64,000 nt of DNA from the NCBI GenBank assembly GCA_006937955.1, contig SSNP01000085.1, positions 2,064,599 to 2,128,598 on the forward strand, given 5' to 3'. Both the position numbers and the translations under genes were made by a program. Shown here in pieces: positions 36,501 through 48,688 of the stretch (position 1 is the first letter of the stretch; each line of letters opens with the position of its first letter). The DNA is from Pachypanchax playfairii (taxonomy: Eukaryota; Chordata; Actinopteri; Cyprinodontiformes; Aplocheilidae). A model generated the notes under the pieces. The model searched no databases, was not told the origin of the DNA, and was given only the letters and a program-made list of their open reading frames with translations.

Positions 36501-39500
36501 CAGCATCACTCCTCTCTGTTTAGGTGTTACTCTACGCTTTGCTGCAGTCGTCGCCTCAGGGTGATTATAACGGGAGAAACCGAGGACAATTCTTCATCCT
36601 TGGGCTTGTTTTTACAAGATAAATTCTCCTCATTTCACACATGATAATAGTCATCAGGGTCAGTCTTCTAGGAACAACTCAAGGAGGGGGAGATGAACAG
36701 ATACTGTCCAACCATCTCTTGTGTTTCTGCAGCTTTTCATTGGACGTATTTCTAAAAACTATAAAATTTCATTCCTCGCCTGCATCTTCTGCTCAAACAT
36801 GTTCAAACACAGAATAAATATCTTCGTAACCTCCTTCAGGGTTGAGAAGATCTGTCTCCCCAAGGCTCACTAAGAAAGAAAAACAATTGTTCAAAGACAT
36901 TCCTGTTTATTGGACACACAGGTGAAACCACCTGTCTGGGTTAACACCACTCAGGGTCTTCAGTCCCACTTTGATTTCACTCCTTCAGTGTGACAATAAT
37001 TAAAAAGCCACGTTTACAGCATTCTAATGAACATTTTGTGATCTATTATTGCTGAATTAAGAGAATTGAGTGTGTCTTTAAAGGAATGTGGCATATTATT
37101 GTCTGCATATTGTGGTTTACAGAGTTTGTAGCTTTGAATCACATTACATGGCTTTGTTTTGTAATGTGTTTCCATGTAGCACCAAGTGCATAAACTGCTC
37201 TTCTAGCAGCTCCTCATCACTCCTCCTGCTGCTGGGAGACGTTCCTGTTCCCTTTACAGCAGCACTGAGGTGGCTTGTGAGTGGAGTTATTATTAGCCCA
37301 CTAACGACAGGCAGCTTCTCATCACCTCACTGGAATCTCTGTGGGATGTTTTGTCCGGAGTGGATCAAATTCCTGACAGATTTGGTTGTTTTTTCCTTTT
37401 TTTCCTAAGCTTTTCGTGTCTGTGTTTTATTATACTGTGTGAACCTGAGTTTCTATTTCCAACGGAGGAGCTGGAGAGGCGGGGTCACACCTGGACAGGT
37501 CGCCAATCCATCCCAGGGCCACATAGAGACAAACCAGCATGTACATATGCAGTGGTTTCATCAGTGGGGGACCAGAGGGGGCCACGCCCATCCTGATACA
37601 TTTCCCCCTGAATGCAAAGCCCTTGTATTTTTATTCACAAAAATACAAACAGCTGCTAAATATAACAGTATAAAACAATTATTGGAGGTCTCTGTGTTCA
37701 AAACATGTATAAAATCAGGATTGTTGTGGAACTCAACATGTTCATCATGCAGGTGCACGTACGACGTGTGCATCAGCAACATTAACTGTAACATAAGAAA
37801 CCAGAGTATATCCGTAGGATGTTCCTTAACTCTCATCTTTTCAGAGTTTTAGACTCATATAAATGTTACAGTAGCATAATTGAATTTCCGAAATTCAGCT
37901 ATGGCTTTTAGTTTTGGTGACATCCCCATTTGGCACAGCTATGAAACAGTTCTGGACACATGCACACCCCAAAAATTAAAAGGCGAGAATATGCAGCAGG
38001 GAGTCGAACCCAGGACATTCTTGCTGCAAGGCAACAGTGATACTAACTGTTCCTGCAGAAAAGACAAGTAAAGCAGTGCAAAATGGATGAATGATTCATC
38101 TTCTGCAGAAGATCAGCAGAAGGATGATGCATCTCTCATATAGTGGTTCCATTATTTATACCAAATGTTTCAATTTCTTCAGTAAATTAAATTCAACCCT
38201 CAAACCCTGTTTTTTTAAAATATTGCTTAGAATGATCCTTTATAATAAAATGTGAATTCGCTCCATCTGTTGAATGAATAAACATGTTTACATGGTACGT
38301 TCATAGTCCTGAACGTGGAGAGTGGGCAGGTCAGTCTGCAGCAGCAGGAAATGAACACAGCAACACGCTGTCTGAGAAGACGTGTGCAGCTCTGATAACA
38401 AAGACTTCCTATTGTTAACGGGGTGTTGGGTTCTCACTTACATCTCTGACACATTCGTGACTTAAAAGACTTTGGGAACGTGGCAACACAGGAAGGTGTT
38501 CCGCTGAGAGAAGCGCGTTCATTACACAAGTATTTATTGGCTGTTACTAAACAAGAACACAATAACCCAGTTGTACAGCAGGGAGCTGCACCTCTGTTGT
38601 GAAATAGTCAGAGGTTTTGGGATTCTTTCACTGGACTTAATTTTGGAAGATGGGTTGGAAATTGGCAGGAAGTTGGATGGAGTGGGAGGACAGAGGGTCT
38701 GTCCACACTATCAGCCTGATTGTTCTCTGTCTCAATGGGAAACAGGAAGTAAAGGACTCTACCAAAATATTTCAAACCTTTCTGACACACGACTTCCTCT
38801 CCAGTGTATGTTGTCTCATTTCCTGTTACAAACGGTACTTTCAATCCCCTTTTCAAGACTTGATTCACGTTAAATTCAACTTAATAAAATCATTAAATGT
38901 TTATCAGTATTTGTCTTTTCTTTGATGTCAACAGCGGGCAGTTTGCGGTTGTCAAGCGTTGCAAAGAGAAGAGCAGCGGCATCGAATTCGCAGCAAAGTT
39001 CATCAAGAAGCGTCCTAGTCGGATCAGCAGACGTGGTGTGAAGAGAGAGGAGATCGAGAGGGAGGTGGACATCCTGCAGCAGATCCAACACCCAAACATC
39101 GTAGAGCTGCACGACGTGTACGAAAACCGCACAGATGTGGTGCTCATCCTGGAACTGTGAGTGCCTAAAATCAACATTTATACCAACTGAGTGCCCCCTA
39201 GTGGCTGGTTCCAGCATGCATTAAGTCATTCAGGGACTTTTAGCCACACTCTGGTTCCAAACATACGACATTGTGATGTTTGTAATCAGGATATTACGGC
39301 TTTAAGTTTACACTGGAGGTAGAAAGAGACGCATCATTTATCTTTATATACGTTAGTAGTCCCTCAACGATTCAACAACTTACAAAAAAATATAAGTGTC
39401 ATCACATTCAACAAAACGAGGCATGTTAGCGGTCCTGTATCCTGCTATTTTACAGCTTTCAGGCACATATTTTTTTATTTTATTTATTTTCCTTTATTAA

Positions 39501-42500
39501 TCTTTTGTGGGGAAATTCGGCCCTGCATTTAACCCATCCTCACCTCACGGTGAGGAGCAGACGGCAGCCATCTTGAACAGCGCCCAGGGGGCAGCGGCAG
39601 GGTGCAGTATCTTGCCCACGGATACTTTGATGTTGTTTGCCGGCACCGGGGATCGAACCTGCCATCTTTCGAACGAACCCCCACTAGACTGCGCTGTCCA
39701 GCATGCATTAAGTCATTCAGGGACTTTTAGCCACACTCTGGTTCCAAACATACGACATTGTGATGTTTGTAATCAGGATATTACGGCTTTAAGTTTACAC
39801 TGGAGGTAGAAAGAGACGCATCATTTATCTTTATATACGTTAGTAGTCCCTCAACGATTCAACAACTTACAAAAAAATATAAGTGTCATCACATTCAACA
39901 AAACGAGGCATGTTAGCGGTCCTGTGTCCTGCTATTTTACAGCTTTCAGGCACATATTTTTTTATTTTATTTATTTTCCTTTATTAATCTTTTGTGGGGA
40001 AATTCGGCCCTGCATTTAACCCATCCTCACCTCACGGTGAGGAGCAGAGGGCAGCCATCTTGAACAGCGCCCAGGGGGCAGCGGCAGGGTGCAGTATCTT
40101 GCCCACGGATACTTTGATGTTGTTTGCCGGCACCGGGGATCGAACCTGCCATCTTTCGAACGAACCCCCACTAGACTGTGCTGATTCACTGAGACATTTT
40201 TAGAAAGTAAGATACTAAAAAACGATGGTGCTTCTTGCTTCAGACTCTCACAGCTTGCGCCTGCTAAGAAGGGGGCGTGTGTGTTTAATTTGCAGGGGTG
40301 GCACAACCACGTTGGGCACTTCCTGGTTTAACATTGTTACATCACTATGTTACAAGTCAGTTGTTGAGAGAGTGGATCAGCTGCTCAGAGCACAGGATTC
40401 ACTGAGAAATGTGTTGATTAAGGCAAAAATCAGCATTTTCTTTAATAAGGAAATAACATCACAACATGGTTACAACCTCCAAAAAGTTGATTTTGTATGA
40501 TACAAGACCTTTAATTGGTAAAAGCCTTGAACACTGTTCGTGTCTGTTAGTTGGTTTCTGTGTACATGAACTGTTTGTCGAAGCAGTGTTTGCTCAAGAC
40601 CTTTGGTGGGACTGTGTCTCACACAGAACTAAATGTTTCTCACAAAGTAAATAAAGCTTGTGCCTCGGCGGGCCCCCGTTTCTGTCCCGGGAATGCCTGG
40701 GAAAATCAAAGGTCTAATTAGGTTGAGTAAAAATGAAATATTGTTAAATTGGCTGTTATTTTCTGGATGAATCCTTGTTTATTATTCATGTTCTGTTTTT
40801 GTGCACTCTAAGTGATTAATATGTGGGTGAAACATCTCTGAAGAGGCCTGAGGGGGGGGGTTGAACAAAAACACTGTATCTGAGTCATCCAGGACGTTTT
40901 CATCTATAGAACACACTTTAGATAAAGGAGTCCAGAGACAGAGCTGTAAATGATATTAGTGTTTATGTGTGTGTTTGCAGGGTCTCCGGAGGAGAGCTGT
41001 TTGATTTCTTGGCTCGGAAAGAATCTCTGTGTGAAGAGGAGGCCACTGAGTTTATCAAACAGATCCTAGATGGGGTCCACTACCTCCATTCAAGGAACAT
41101 CGCACATTTCGATTTGAAGGTAAAACAGATTTGATCATTTTTGACTCAAGATCAAAACGCAAAGCTCTTAGTTCAACAATATCTGATATAAATAATGTTT
41201 GAAATGTATTTAGCAGCTGTCGGATGATTTGAAAGGTTGATTCTGATTCACACATCCTTCCTGTTGTTTTGACAAACATTCAGACCGTCAGATAAAAACA
41301 GGTTATCGCTTCCCGTTCAGCGTCGTCTGCTCAACTCTGTGAAACATTGTTCTGCAGCTCATTGGCACTCCCAACAGAACCCAGAACTGCTGCTTATAAT
41401 GACTGATCTCAGCTGTGATAAGAACTTTAAATGAACTAACCAGTGCAGTAACTACAGATACTTTTACATTCCAATGATACATAAAGGTAGAAGTTAGATT
41501 TTTGGAGAATTTATTATTCGGTCATCTTTTATTCTCTCTTTAACAGCAGATTTGGGAACTTGGATCATGTGTGAGATAGCACACCCTATTTATTGTTTCA
41601 TTTTATGCTAAAAGGTTTATTTGATTTACATTGATGTTTAGATATAAGTCACAACACGTCTTACCTTGGTTATAGAGCCTTCACAAACTCACATCTCTCA
41701 GAAAGAAACCCTCTTTAAAGATTTTTGGTTATAAACAGCTGATGTCTCACCTGTTTTGGAAAATTCTTTGATCAACCTCAGTTGGAGAAACAGATTCATT
41801 CTTAAAGAGGCCATTTCATACAAATTTCAGGACTTTGTGGTTATTTCTTAAGTATTAACCAGTAATATGAAACATTTTTTATCTAAAAAATGTCAGGAAA
41901 CACTGATTAACAGACCTTTCAATCTGTCTGTATTAAAATTTGGGTGTTTCCATTCCTTCCGTCAGGCTGCTTCGGCAGCAGCTCGTTCATATTCATTATT
42001 CGAATTTGCTGGACTCTGATTGGCTAACAAACTAGCCTATGAGAGCAAGGTATACTGTTTCCTGCCCCACTGCGCATGGTAACATCAGACGCCGTGTCTT
42101 CCTGTTTGCTATGTCTTATGCTAACAGCTTTTAGCCAGCAGCATGCTAGGCGTGGTTTCAACTGTGGGAGCTGCCGAATACTAACGAACAAAGGAGTTGT
42201 GATGAAACAGATACAGGCCATTCGTACTCAGGAGAACTCGGGTGTTATCACCACCTGCGTAGTTTGAGAGATTAAAACTGAAAGAGAAGTTGTTGATCTG
42301 TTTTCACACCCGCTATGAAGGTAAGAACACCTGTGGAGCTAAAATATTTAACAGAAACCTCAGAAAAAACATTTTTAATGGAAGGGCCTCTTTAAGGTGT
42401 GTCAAACTCCTGTCCTCGAGGGCTGCAATCCTGCATGGTTCAGGTGTTTTTCAGCTCTAAAAAACGTGATTGAAACTATTTAATTACTTCCTCACCATCA

Positions 42501-45500
42501 ATGAGTTCTGCCTGTTAATGACCTGCTCATTCAAACCAGGTGTGTTGAAACAGAGGAACCTGCAGCATAGCGGCCTTCGAAGACTGGAGTTTGACACCCC
42601 TGATACTCTGCCATTGTAACACAACTTAAATCTGAAAAGTTTTATAGAAGTTCATGCAATAACTATTTTTAAACTTTTACATTACCAACAATTTTGCATT
42701 ACATGCAGTTATTTAGAGAGATTTATACTCATTTATGAGCTAAAATAGCATTAGCAGCTCCAGCTATAGCTGTAATGTGACTGTAACCCTACCAGCAGCT
42801 GCAATCAGGTTCAATCTGGCCAGAATTAACCCGGATTTCTCCAAAATGCTGCTCAGGGTTTGTTTATCACTTTTTATGTCATGAAGTCGGCCTGTTTCTC
42901 TAATATTACGTCACGTCACTTCCAAAACAGCCAAATAACTCCAGTGTTTTTCTCCCTCTAATAAAAGAGTCTCTTAACTTTTCTCTTGCTCAACATGTTT
43001 TAGAATTTATATACTGTAGTTGTCCTGATGTTGGCTACAGAAATAAAGTTGTTCTGAACCACTTTGGACTTTTCCCTCAGATTCAGAACTGTGACGAAAC
43101 AGTAAAAAAATTCCACACTGGCCACCAAGAAGCTGGTTCTGGAACACAAGACCATATTTGCAGATTTTAACCAAAAACTGCATCAAATGACGATGTTTTG
43201 GTTAAAAATTACTGACATTCAGTGGAAAAGCAGTAAACTTTGAGGTCCACATGTTTCTTTTTCCCTGTTTATTGAAAGCATGATGAGGTCATTCAGCGTA
43301 CAAAGCAAAGCTTTCTTAATGTTCTATTAAATCTGTACATTAAAAAGCCGTTTTTCCTCCTAAATGCACTCAAAGGCATCTTTATCCAGGTAACCTACAT
43401 TACCTGCTTCTCATCCAATCTCTGTTTTTAGTCAATATTAACTGATTAATTTGCTTCTTAGCTGTCATTTTGTTTGTCCCACAGCCTGAAAATATCATGC
43501 TGCTTGACAGGAGCGTCCCTCTGCCTCGAATTAAGATCATAGATTTTGGACTGGCACACAAAATCGAACCTGGGGCAGATTTCAAGAACATTTTTGGCAC
43601 TCCTGAATTTGTTGGTGAGTTTTTTTCTATCCAGTCTGGAGGCTTGATGTTTGGCCTGGTGTTTTCGGTGATGTTAGATTTTGCTATTTTCAGCTCCGGA
43701 GATAGTCAACTATGAACAACTGGGATTGGAAGCGGACATGTGGTAAGAGCCTTTAATTGCCTCTGACTTTACAAAAAACCGCAGGGATGAACTGTTGGTT
43801 AAACCTTGTGCTGTTTATCACAGGAGCATCGGAGTCATCACTTACATACTGTAAGTTGGTATTAAGCACAACATCTGTGGAAACACTCAGAGGCTTTCAG
43901 TCAATATGTTTGTACTATTGTTTTCTTTTTCCAGTTTGAGTGGTGCGTCTCCTTTTCTTGGTGACACAAAGCAGGAAACATTGGCAAATATCTCAGCTGT
44001 GAACTACGAGTTCGATGAAGAATTCTTTCATAATACCAGCGAGCTGGCGAAGAGCTTCATCAGACAGCTGCTGGAAAAGGACACCAGGTAAAAAAACTGA
44101 CAAGCAGCTGACGGACAAAGATCAGAACTCAGAAAATCTTCACATGCAAAAACAAGAGAATCCATAAAATGTTACTTAAAATAAGTAAAGAAGAAATAAA
44201 GAACACGTGTGACATGTCTTCTTTCATGTCAGGGATTTAAAATAAGGTCTCACTTTGGTCAAATCTTGAAAATAACTCTAAGAAAAATCTCAAGGAGCGA
44301 TCTGTCAAATTTTAGCCCAATATCCATGAAACTAATTGCGTTTGAGTCATTTTAGGTTTGTAAATGTTAATTAGCTGTGGCGGCCATCATTAAAGGAGCT
44401 AACTCCAAGAGAAAATCAGTTGTAGAAATAAAACCAGTGATTTTTATCCGGAGACACACAAATATAGTTCCCATTATTCGACTTGAAATGGCAAGAAATA
44501 AGAGTTATTTCTACCTAAAGCTAATCGTCGTAGACAAAACAGAGCACGTCTTTGTTTATACTATGTCTTTTCTCTTTTTACACATGTTTCCATTTAAATT
44601 CACCTCTGAGAAACTGAATATTCCTGGGATTGTTTTGTCTGACTGAATTCCTCCGAGATTCACATTATAATACATGACAGACCAACGTGCTCTGAGTGGA
44701 GTGAGTTTTCTCAGCTGCGTTCTCCTGTTGTTTTTTAGGAAAAGGATGAAGATAGAAGATGCCCTGAATCACCCGTGGATTAAGGTATGTGCTTAATGTT
44801 GCATGTTCTGTGTTGTTCTAATTAAAGTGGTCAGAAACACGGCGGTAACACGCTGTATGAGGCCATTTCCTCTAGGAGATGAACATTTTTCTTTAAATAT
44901 AAAATGTTATTTGAGACTGCAAGTCCCAGTTTACGCCCAACAGCCTTGTACGTTTCTGGACGACATCTTCCCACTGGGAATATTTCTTTCACAGTTCATT
45001 ATCTACACCCTCAGGATGTGAGTGAAAAATATGAAGCAAGATCGGACTAGTTTAGTTTTGAAGGGCCCGGACTTGTAACAGTCTGTTGAGGAAGTCTGCT
45101 CACGATGGCGGCTCTAATGCATGTGAAAGGTGTTTTTGCTGTGAAGTCCTCTTCCTGTTTGGATCCGAGCATGAAGCCAGGAAACATTACCCACTCATTG
45201 AGAATGTTTGCTGTGTTTTTGGCGTCTTCACCGGCGTTGGCTCTTTAGGGTCACACACTAATCCCCACAGTTCCTCATCAGCTGGGATTTTCACCTCAGT
45301 GTGTGTTTTCAAGATGCAACAATGGCTCTCACACAGTGTCCCCTTCCTCCCCCCTTCTCCACCTTCACCCTCCTGTCTGAAGTCCTGCGACCACGCCCGG
45401 GAAGATGCAGCTGTGTTCAGTAGTGAGGAGACAAAACAACACGCAGTCCGCTCCGGCGTGCACAACAACACCCGCATTAACTTTGAGCGTTTCCCCCTAA

Positions 45501-48500
45501 TGGTGGAGCACATCAGCTTCATGGAAGCAGCGTTATCAGAGGTGGCAGGAGCTAACCACGCCGTGCAATGTGACATCGAAGCCATTCTCGCCATCTTCAG
45601 TAAGAAGGAAGCGTGGTACAAGGAAGAGAGCGACGATGCGAGGAAACAGCTCTCTCAGGCCTGCTACGAGTTTTATAAAGTTGAGGCCACCAGGCGGCTT
45701 CTGCAGGAGGACGTCAAGGCTATAGGTGCCTGTCAAGCCACCGTCAGCAGGAAGTACAACCAAAGGCAGAGGCAGCTTGACGCCATGAGGAGGGAGCTGA
45801 ACTCAGAGCTGCAGTGGCTGCAGGAACTGATGAGTTTACTGCATCGAGATGAAGCCAACAGCAGCATCCAGAGCAGCATCCAGAGCAACGGCGAGGGAGC
45901 TGCTGCATCAGTCCTGCAGAGCTGAACCATAACAGGCTCACAGAGTCCGGATGAAAATACATATTTCAGTAATATTTGTTTGTGTAAATGTTCAGGTGCT
46001 TTAAGAAAAGGAACAAACAGGGAAAAAAACACTGATTTTTTTTGTCAACTTAAAAAAGGTGGTGAAAAGATTTTTGTGTCTCTAAAATACAAGCAGTTCA
46101 CTCAACTAGAAGCAGGAGTAATATTAATAATAATAAATTATATTAAAAGGGGGTTTCTAACCCATTATATTGAAGAAAACAACAAATAGTTCTCACTTGA
46201 TTTGCACAATTTACTTCTGCTATTAGTGATAATAATCTGCCAGGTTGAACTTCTGGAGACAAATATATTATATCTTATAAGTTTTATATAAATTATTGTG
46301 CCACATAAGAGAAAAAGGAGCATCAATCATCAAGTTTATTGTTTGTTCTTGTTAGTTTTTAACACTGTGAGGGAACTTTGATTTATATTTTCTTGGTATG
46401 TGTTGTATGAAACTCAGTTACTAATGTGTTTTTTTTTTGTTAAGAGCAAAACTTCTTGACAGAAACAGGATTAAAGTAAAATGTTTGTGCATGTGCAGAC
46501 GTATGTGCTGATGAGGAGGACTCAGATGAAGAGCAGATAAATGAGACCAAAAAGACGATTTATTTAATTTTTTATGCCTCCAGTTTCTTGTCAAACTTTT
46601 CATCAAGCAGCCCGATGTTTGGAAATTATTCTCAATGCAACGCTAATCAAATTGGATTTGTTCTACTAGATGTTTCTGACTTTTATTTTGAATCCTTTTT
46701 TAGTCTTTTAAAAAGTCACATAATGAAGGAGGCTCTTATTTTGAAGGTTTTGATTGTGTCACAGCAAGAAGACACAAAGTTTTGCACTTTTTTATTTACA
46801 AATTTGAGAAAATTCATAATTTTGATTTCTTTTCTTTCCATTCCAGGTAATTTTTGCAACTTTTTATTGATGGTTTTGTTGAAATCTTTTTTTTTTTTGT
46901 GATAGCAGTGGTCACGCCTCTGTGAGACTGGATTACTCTAAAACCAGATTTAAATAAGCACTTTAAAATTTGGAATTTACTTATTTAGCCTTTGTCGACT
47001 ACTTTTGAAACTTGATGTGTTTTGAAGCTAATGATAACCAGAAAAGAAACTGTCAAATGATAAGATCACTTCCTTTTTTCTTGCTTTAACATCAAAACAG
47101 ATCCTTCCTGTTTGCTGTAACTTTCATGTCCAACAAAATAAACTTTATTAATTTATTTCATTAATACAGATAGTTTCAGATTCATGTTTTTGTCATTTCA
47201 GTGTATTTAATTTGTTTTATTGTCTAATTTAGACTTAATTTTGACTAAAAATGTATTTAATAGTTAAAATATGGAACTTTTACAGGTCTGATTTTTTCTT
47301 TGTGATGTCACATTTCCTTGTGTATCTACAGCCTCTGAACTCCAGACAGGCCATGGTAAAAAGGCTCTCAGTGGTCAACTTGGAGAACTTTAAGAGGCAG
47401 TATGCCAGACGCAGGTGGAAGGTAAAATACACCAGCTCAGTTTGTGTATATTTATAAAAAAAATTACTTGTATCAAACTGTTCGTTTCTCTTTGTCTGTT
47501 TCTGCAGCTGTCGTTCAGAATTGTGGCTTTGTGTAACCACTTAACGAGAATCATGAAGAAGAACCAGAAGCTTCCTGAAGAGAACGGGGTAAGAAAAACT
47601 ACAAGTTAAGACTGCTGCCCCTGCGGCGGCTGCTGCTGTCCTGTCTGGGTGGTAAACACACAGCCTGCAGCTGGAAAGCTCCCATTCTCAGAAAAACTAG
47701 GAACAAGGATGTAAAATGTTCATGCCTCTGCTTGAAATGCTGACAAGTTAAAGTCATAAATAAATAAATAAATAAATCCATCTATATAAAAAAGCTCTGC
47801 TCATAAGCGCTACTGTTTTAACTGATGAAGGATTTTTGTTTGTTTAATCATCGTGCAAGTTTGTTGAAAAGAAACCAGGAAAAATAATATCAGTTTTAAG
47901 AAATGATCTGATATATTGGAGGTGCAGCTGGATGGATTTTCTTTCTTTATGTTCCACTTTTTATCTTTCAGTCTTTAGAATAATAACTTCTCATTTTAGC
48001 CCTTTATTAAAACAATAAGCATCTTTTTCTTATTTGAAGAGGTTGTTTGCATCTTCTGATGTGACGAATAGTTACGAACAGTTAATCAGATCGGGTGGAT
48101 TAACTCTGAAGGCTAATCCAGCAGGGATTAAGATGACGAAATCTGAAAACTGTCTCAGCAGTTTATGTGATGCTAAATTTACAATAAAAAATTAGCTACA
48201 TTCGGTTTAACCCTTTCAGGTCTGCAGGTGACAAATGCAGCTGGATTTTTATAGTATTTTGGTTGAAATAAGATTTCTTTAAGATTAGAGTTGTTTTATG
48301 GTGGCAGCAGTTCGCTCTGGCTGCTCTGTCAGCTCATCAGAATTCTCTCTGTTTCTCTACAGGCTCATTGTTAATTGGTAATCTCACAACAAAAGATGTG
48401 ACCAATCACTTTAAGTAAATGCAAATCAATTAGCTGGTAATTGTGAAATATTCCAGATGTTACGATGAGTTTTGTTGAACTTGTGAGCTGCAAAAACTAA

Positions 48501-48688
48501 ATTACAAATTGGGATTTAATAGTATTTTTGCATTTTTCTTGCATCTTTGGTTCTTTAGATGTGTTGCATTATAATAACAGCATCCTGACTTTGTTGTTTT
48601 TCTTTTTCAGAGGGAGTGTGAAAGCGATCAAGAGGAGGAAATTCTGAAGAGAAGGCCACGAACCAGAAAGAGAAGCAGCACTTCCTGA
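33511..48688 (+). CDS. dapk2: death-associated protein kinase 2, calmodulin-regulated form
   Basis: Eleven exons: 33511-33587, 38935-39156, 40981-41119, 43485-43614, 43694-43742, 43824-43850, 43935-44087, 44739-44784, 47332-47421, 47508-47588 and 48611-48688; 1092 nt, 363 aa, phases consistent. Ser/Thr kinase domain at about 17-281: glycine loop ELGSGQFAVVK, lysine K47 in FAAKFIKK, the DAPK basic loop KKRPSRISRRGV, catalytic D144 in AHFDLKPEN, D166 in DFG and GTPEFVAPE. Exons 9-10 give the autoinhibitory/calmodulin-binding helix (RRRWKLSFRIVALCNHLTR) after the regulatory serine S294 (KRLSVVNLENF). The tail RPRTRKRSSTS matches DAPK2, not DAPK1 or DAPK3. Cytosolic kinase linked to apoptosis, autophagy and myosin light-chain phosphorylation. 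Start at 33511 (MRTPGM) aligns with MRSPNM of human DAPK2; a second in-frame ATG at 33526 is possible. An alternative last exon lies at 45383-45925. Confidence 0.96.
37470..38057 (+). mobile_element. L2-like LINE 3' tail, interrupted
   Basis: GGACAGGTCGCCAATCCATC and the following CAGGGCCACATAGAGACAAA (about 37490-37535) are typical of fish L2-type 3' tails. The later part of the same tail (GTCGAACCCAGGACATTCTT and TGCTGCAAGGCAACAGTGAT) appears at about 38001-38045, so roughly 430 bases of other sequence separate the two. In dapk2 intron 1. Confidence 0.5.
39191..39204 (-). promoter_or_regulatory. CTCF-like motif, perfect core
   Basis: GTGCCCCCTAGTGG reads CCACTAGGGGGCAC on the minus strand, the textbook CTCF core. 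It lies in dapk2 intron 2, 6 bases left of a tandem duplication. Occupancy is inferred. Confidence 0.5.
39471..39696 (-). mobile_element. tRNA-derived SINE, copy 1
   Basis: On the minus strand it starts CAGCGCAGTCTAGTGG, with an A-box-like CAGTCTAGTGG, then a perfect B box GGTTCGATCCC (complement of 39649-39659), a body including TGGGTTAAATGCAGGGC and an A/T-rich tail with AATAAA near 39480-39505. Pol III promoter boxes and tail order define a tRNA-type SINE. Confidence 0.65.
39958..40183 (-). mobile_element. tRNA-derived SINE, copy 2 (by tandem duplication)
   Basis: Same element as 39471-39696, present because the whole 487-bp unit is duplicated rather than by a second insertion: the flanking non-SINE sequence is duplicated too. 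Confidence 0.65.
41806..42391 (+). mobile_element. MITE family B, copy 3 (longest)
   Basis: TTAA at 41802-41805 and 42392-42395; ends AGAGGCCATTTCATAC and, inverted, AGAGGCCCTTCCATTA. The 586-bp body is non-coding, includes GATTGGCTAACAAACTAGCC and is the most complete of the four copies. In dapk2 intron 3. Confidence 0.8.
42396..42602. mobile_element. short hAT-like non-autonomous element
   Basis: Left end GGTGTGTCAAACTCC and right end GGAGTTTGACACCCCTG are inverted repeats with one insertion/mismatch. The interior has CTCGAGGGCTGCAATCCTGC, matching a widespread fish hAT-type MITE. It directly abuts the TTAA of the family B copy to its left. Confidence 0.55.
45383..45925 (+). CDS. dapk2: alternative last exon of dapk2, ZIPK (DAPK3)-like coiled-coil tail
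   Basis: An open stretch between kinase exon 8 and the calmodulin-segment exon 9, ending at TGA 45923-45925. Its product matches the DAPK3/ZIPK tail in order: INFERF, then KKEAWYKEESDDARKQLSQ, LQEDVKAIGACQATVSR and LNSELQWLQELMSLLHRD, with heptad-like leucines. The acceptor is not certain: TGTCTGAAG|TCC at 45383 follows a long pyrimidine tract and keeps phase 0 from exon 8 (HPWIK), giving a 180-residue tail and a 461-aa protein; a later or earlier AG is possible. Mammalian DAPK2 (DRP-1) is known to make a ZIPK-like isoform by alternative splicing; this is the fish counterpart. This form would lack the calmodulin segment. AATAAA lies at 46132-46137. Confidence 0.85.
   Translation, partial: SCDHAREDAAVFSSEETKQHAVRSGVHNNTRINFERFPLMVEHISFMEAALSEVAGANHAVQCDIEAILAIFSKKEAWYKEESDDARKQLSQACYEFYKVEATRRLLQEDVKAIGACQATVSRKYNQRQRQLDAMRRELNSELQWLQELMSLLHRDEANSSIQSSIQSNGEGAAASVLQS

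Larger units (their letters stand above)
39210..40183. repeat. tandem duplication, two 487-bp units
   Basis: Unit 1 39210-39696 and unit 2 39697-40183 differ at only a few positions seen by eye (for example GCAGACGGC versus GCAGAGGGC, and GCGCTG versus GTGCTG). Each unit carries the same minus-strand SINE at its right end. In dapk2 intron 2. Confidence 0.95.

Noticed and set aside
39471..39696. Functional tRNA gene
   Set aside because: The B box is perfect, but no cloverleaf with acceptor-stem pairing is present and an A/T-rich SINE tail follows; it is a SINE.
39507..40203. Repeated open frame beginning MGKFGPAFNPSSPHGEEQ
   Set aside because: It is the antisense of a tRNA-derived SINE, duplicated in tandem; not a protein.
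42076..42267. Open stretch inside MITE family B copy 3, also in copy 4
   Set aside because: Shared only because the repeat is shared; the frame is broken in other copies and resembles no transposase.
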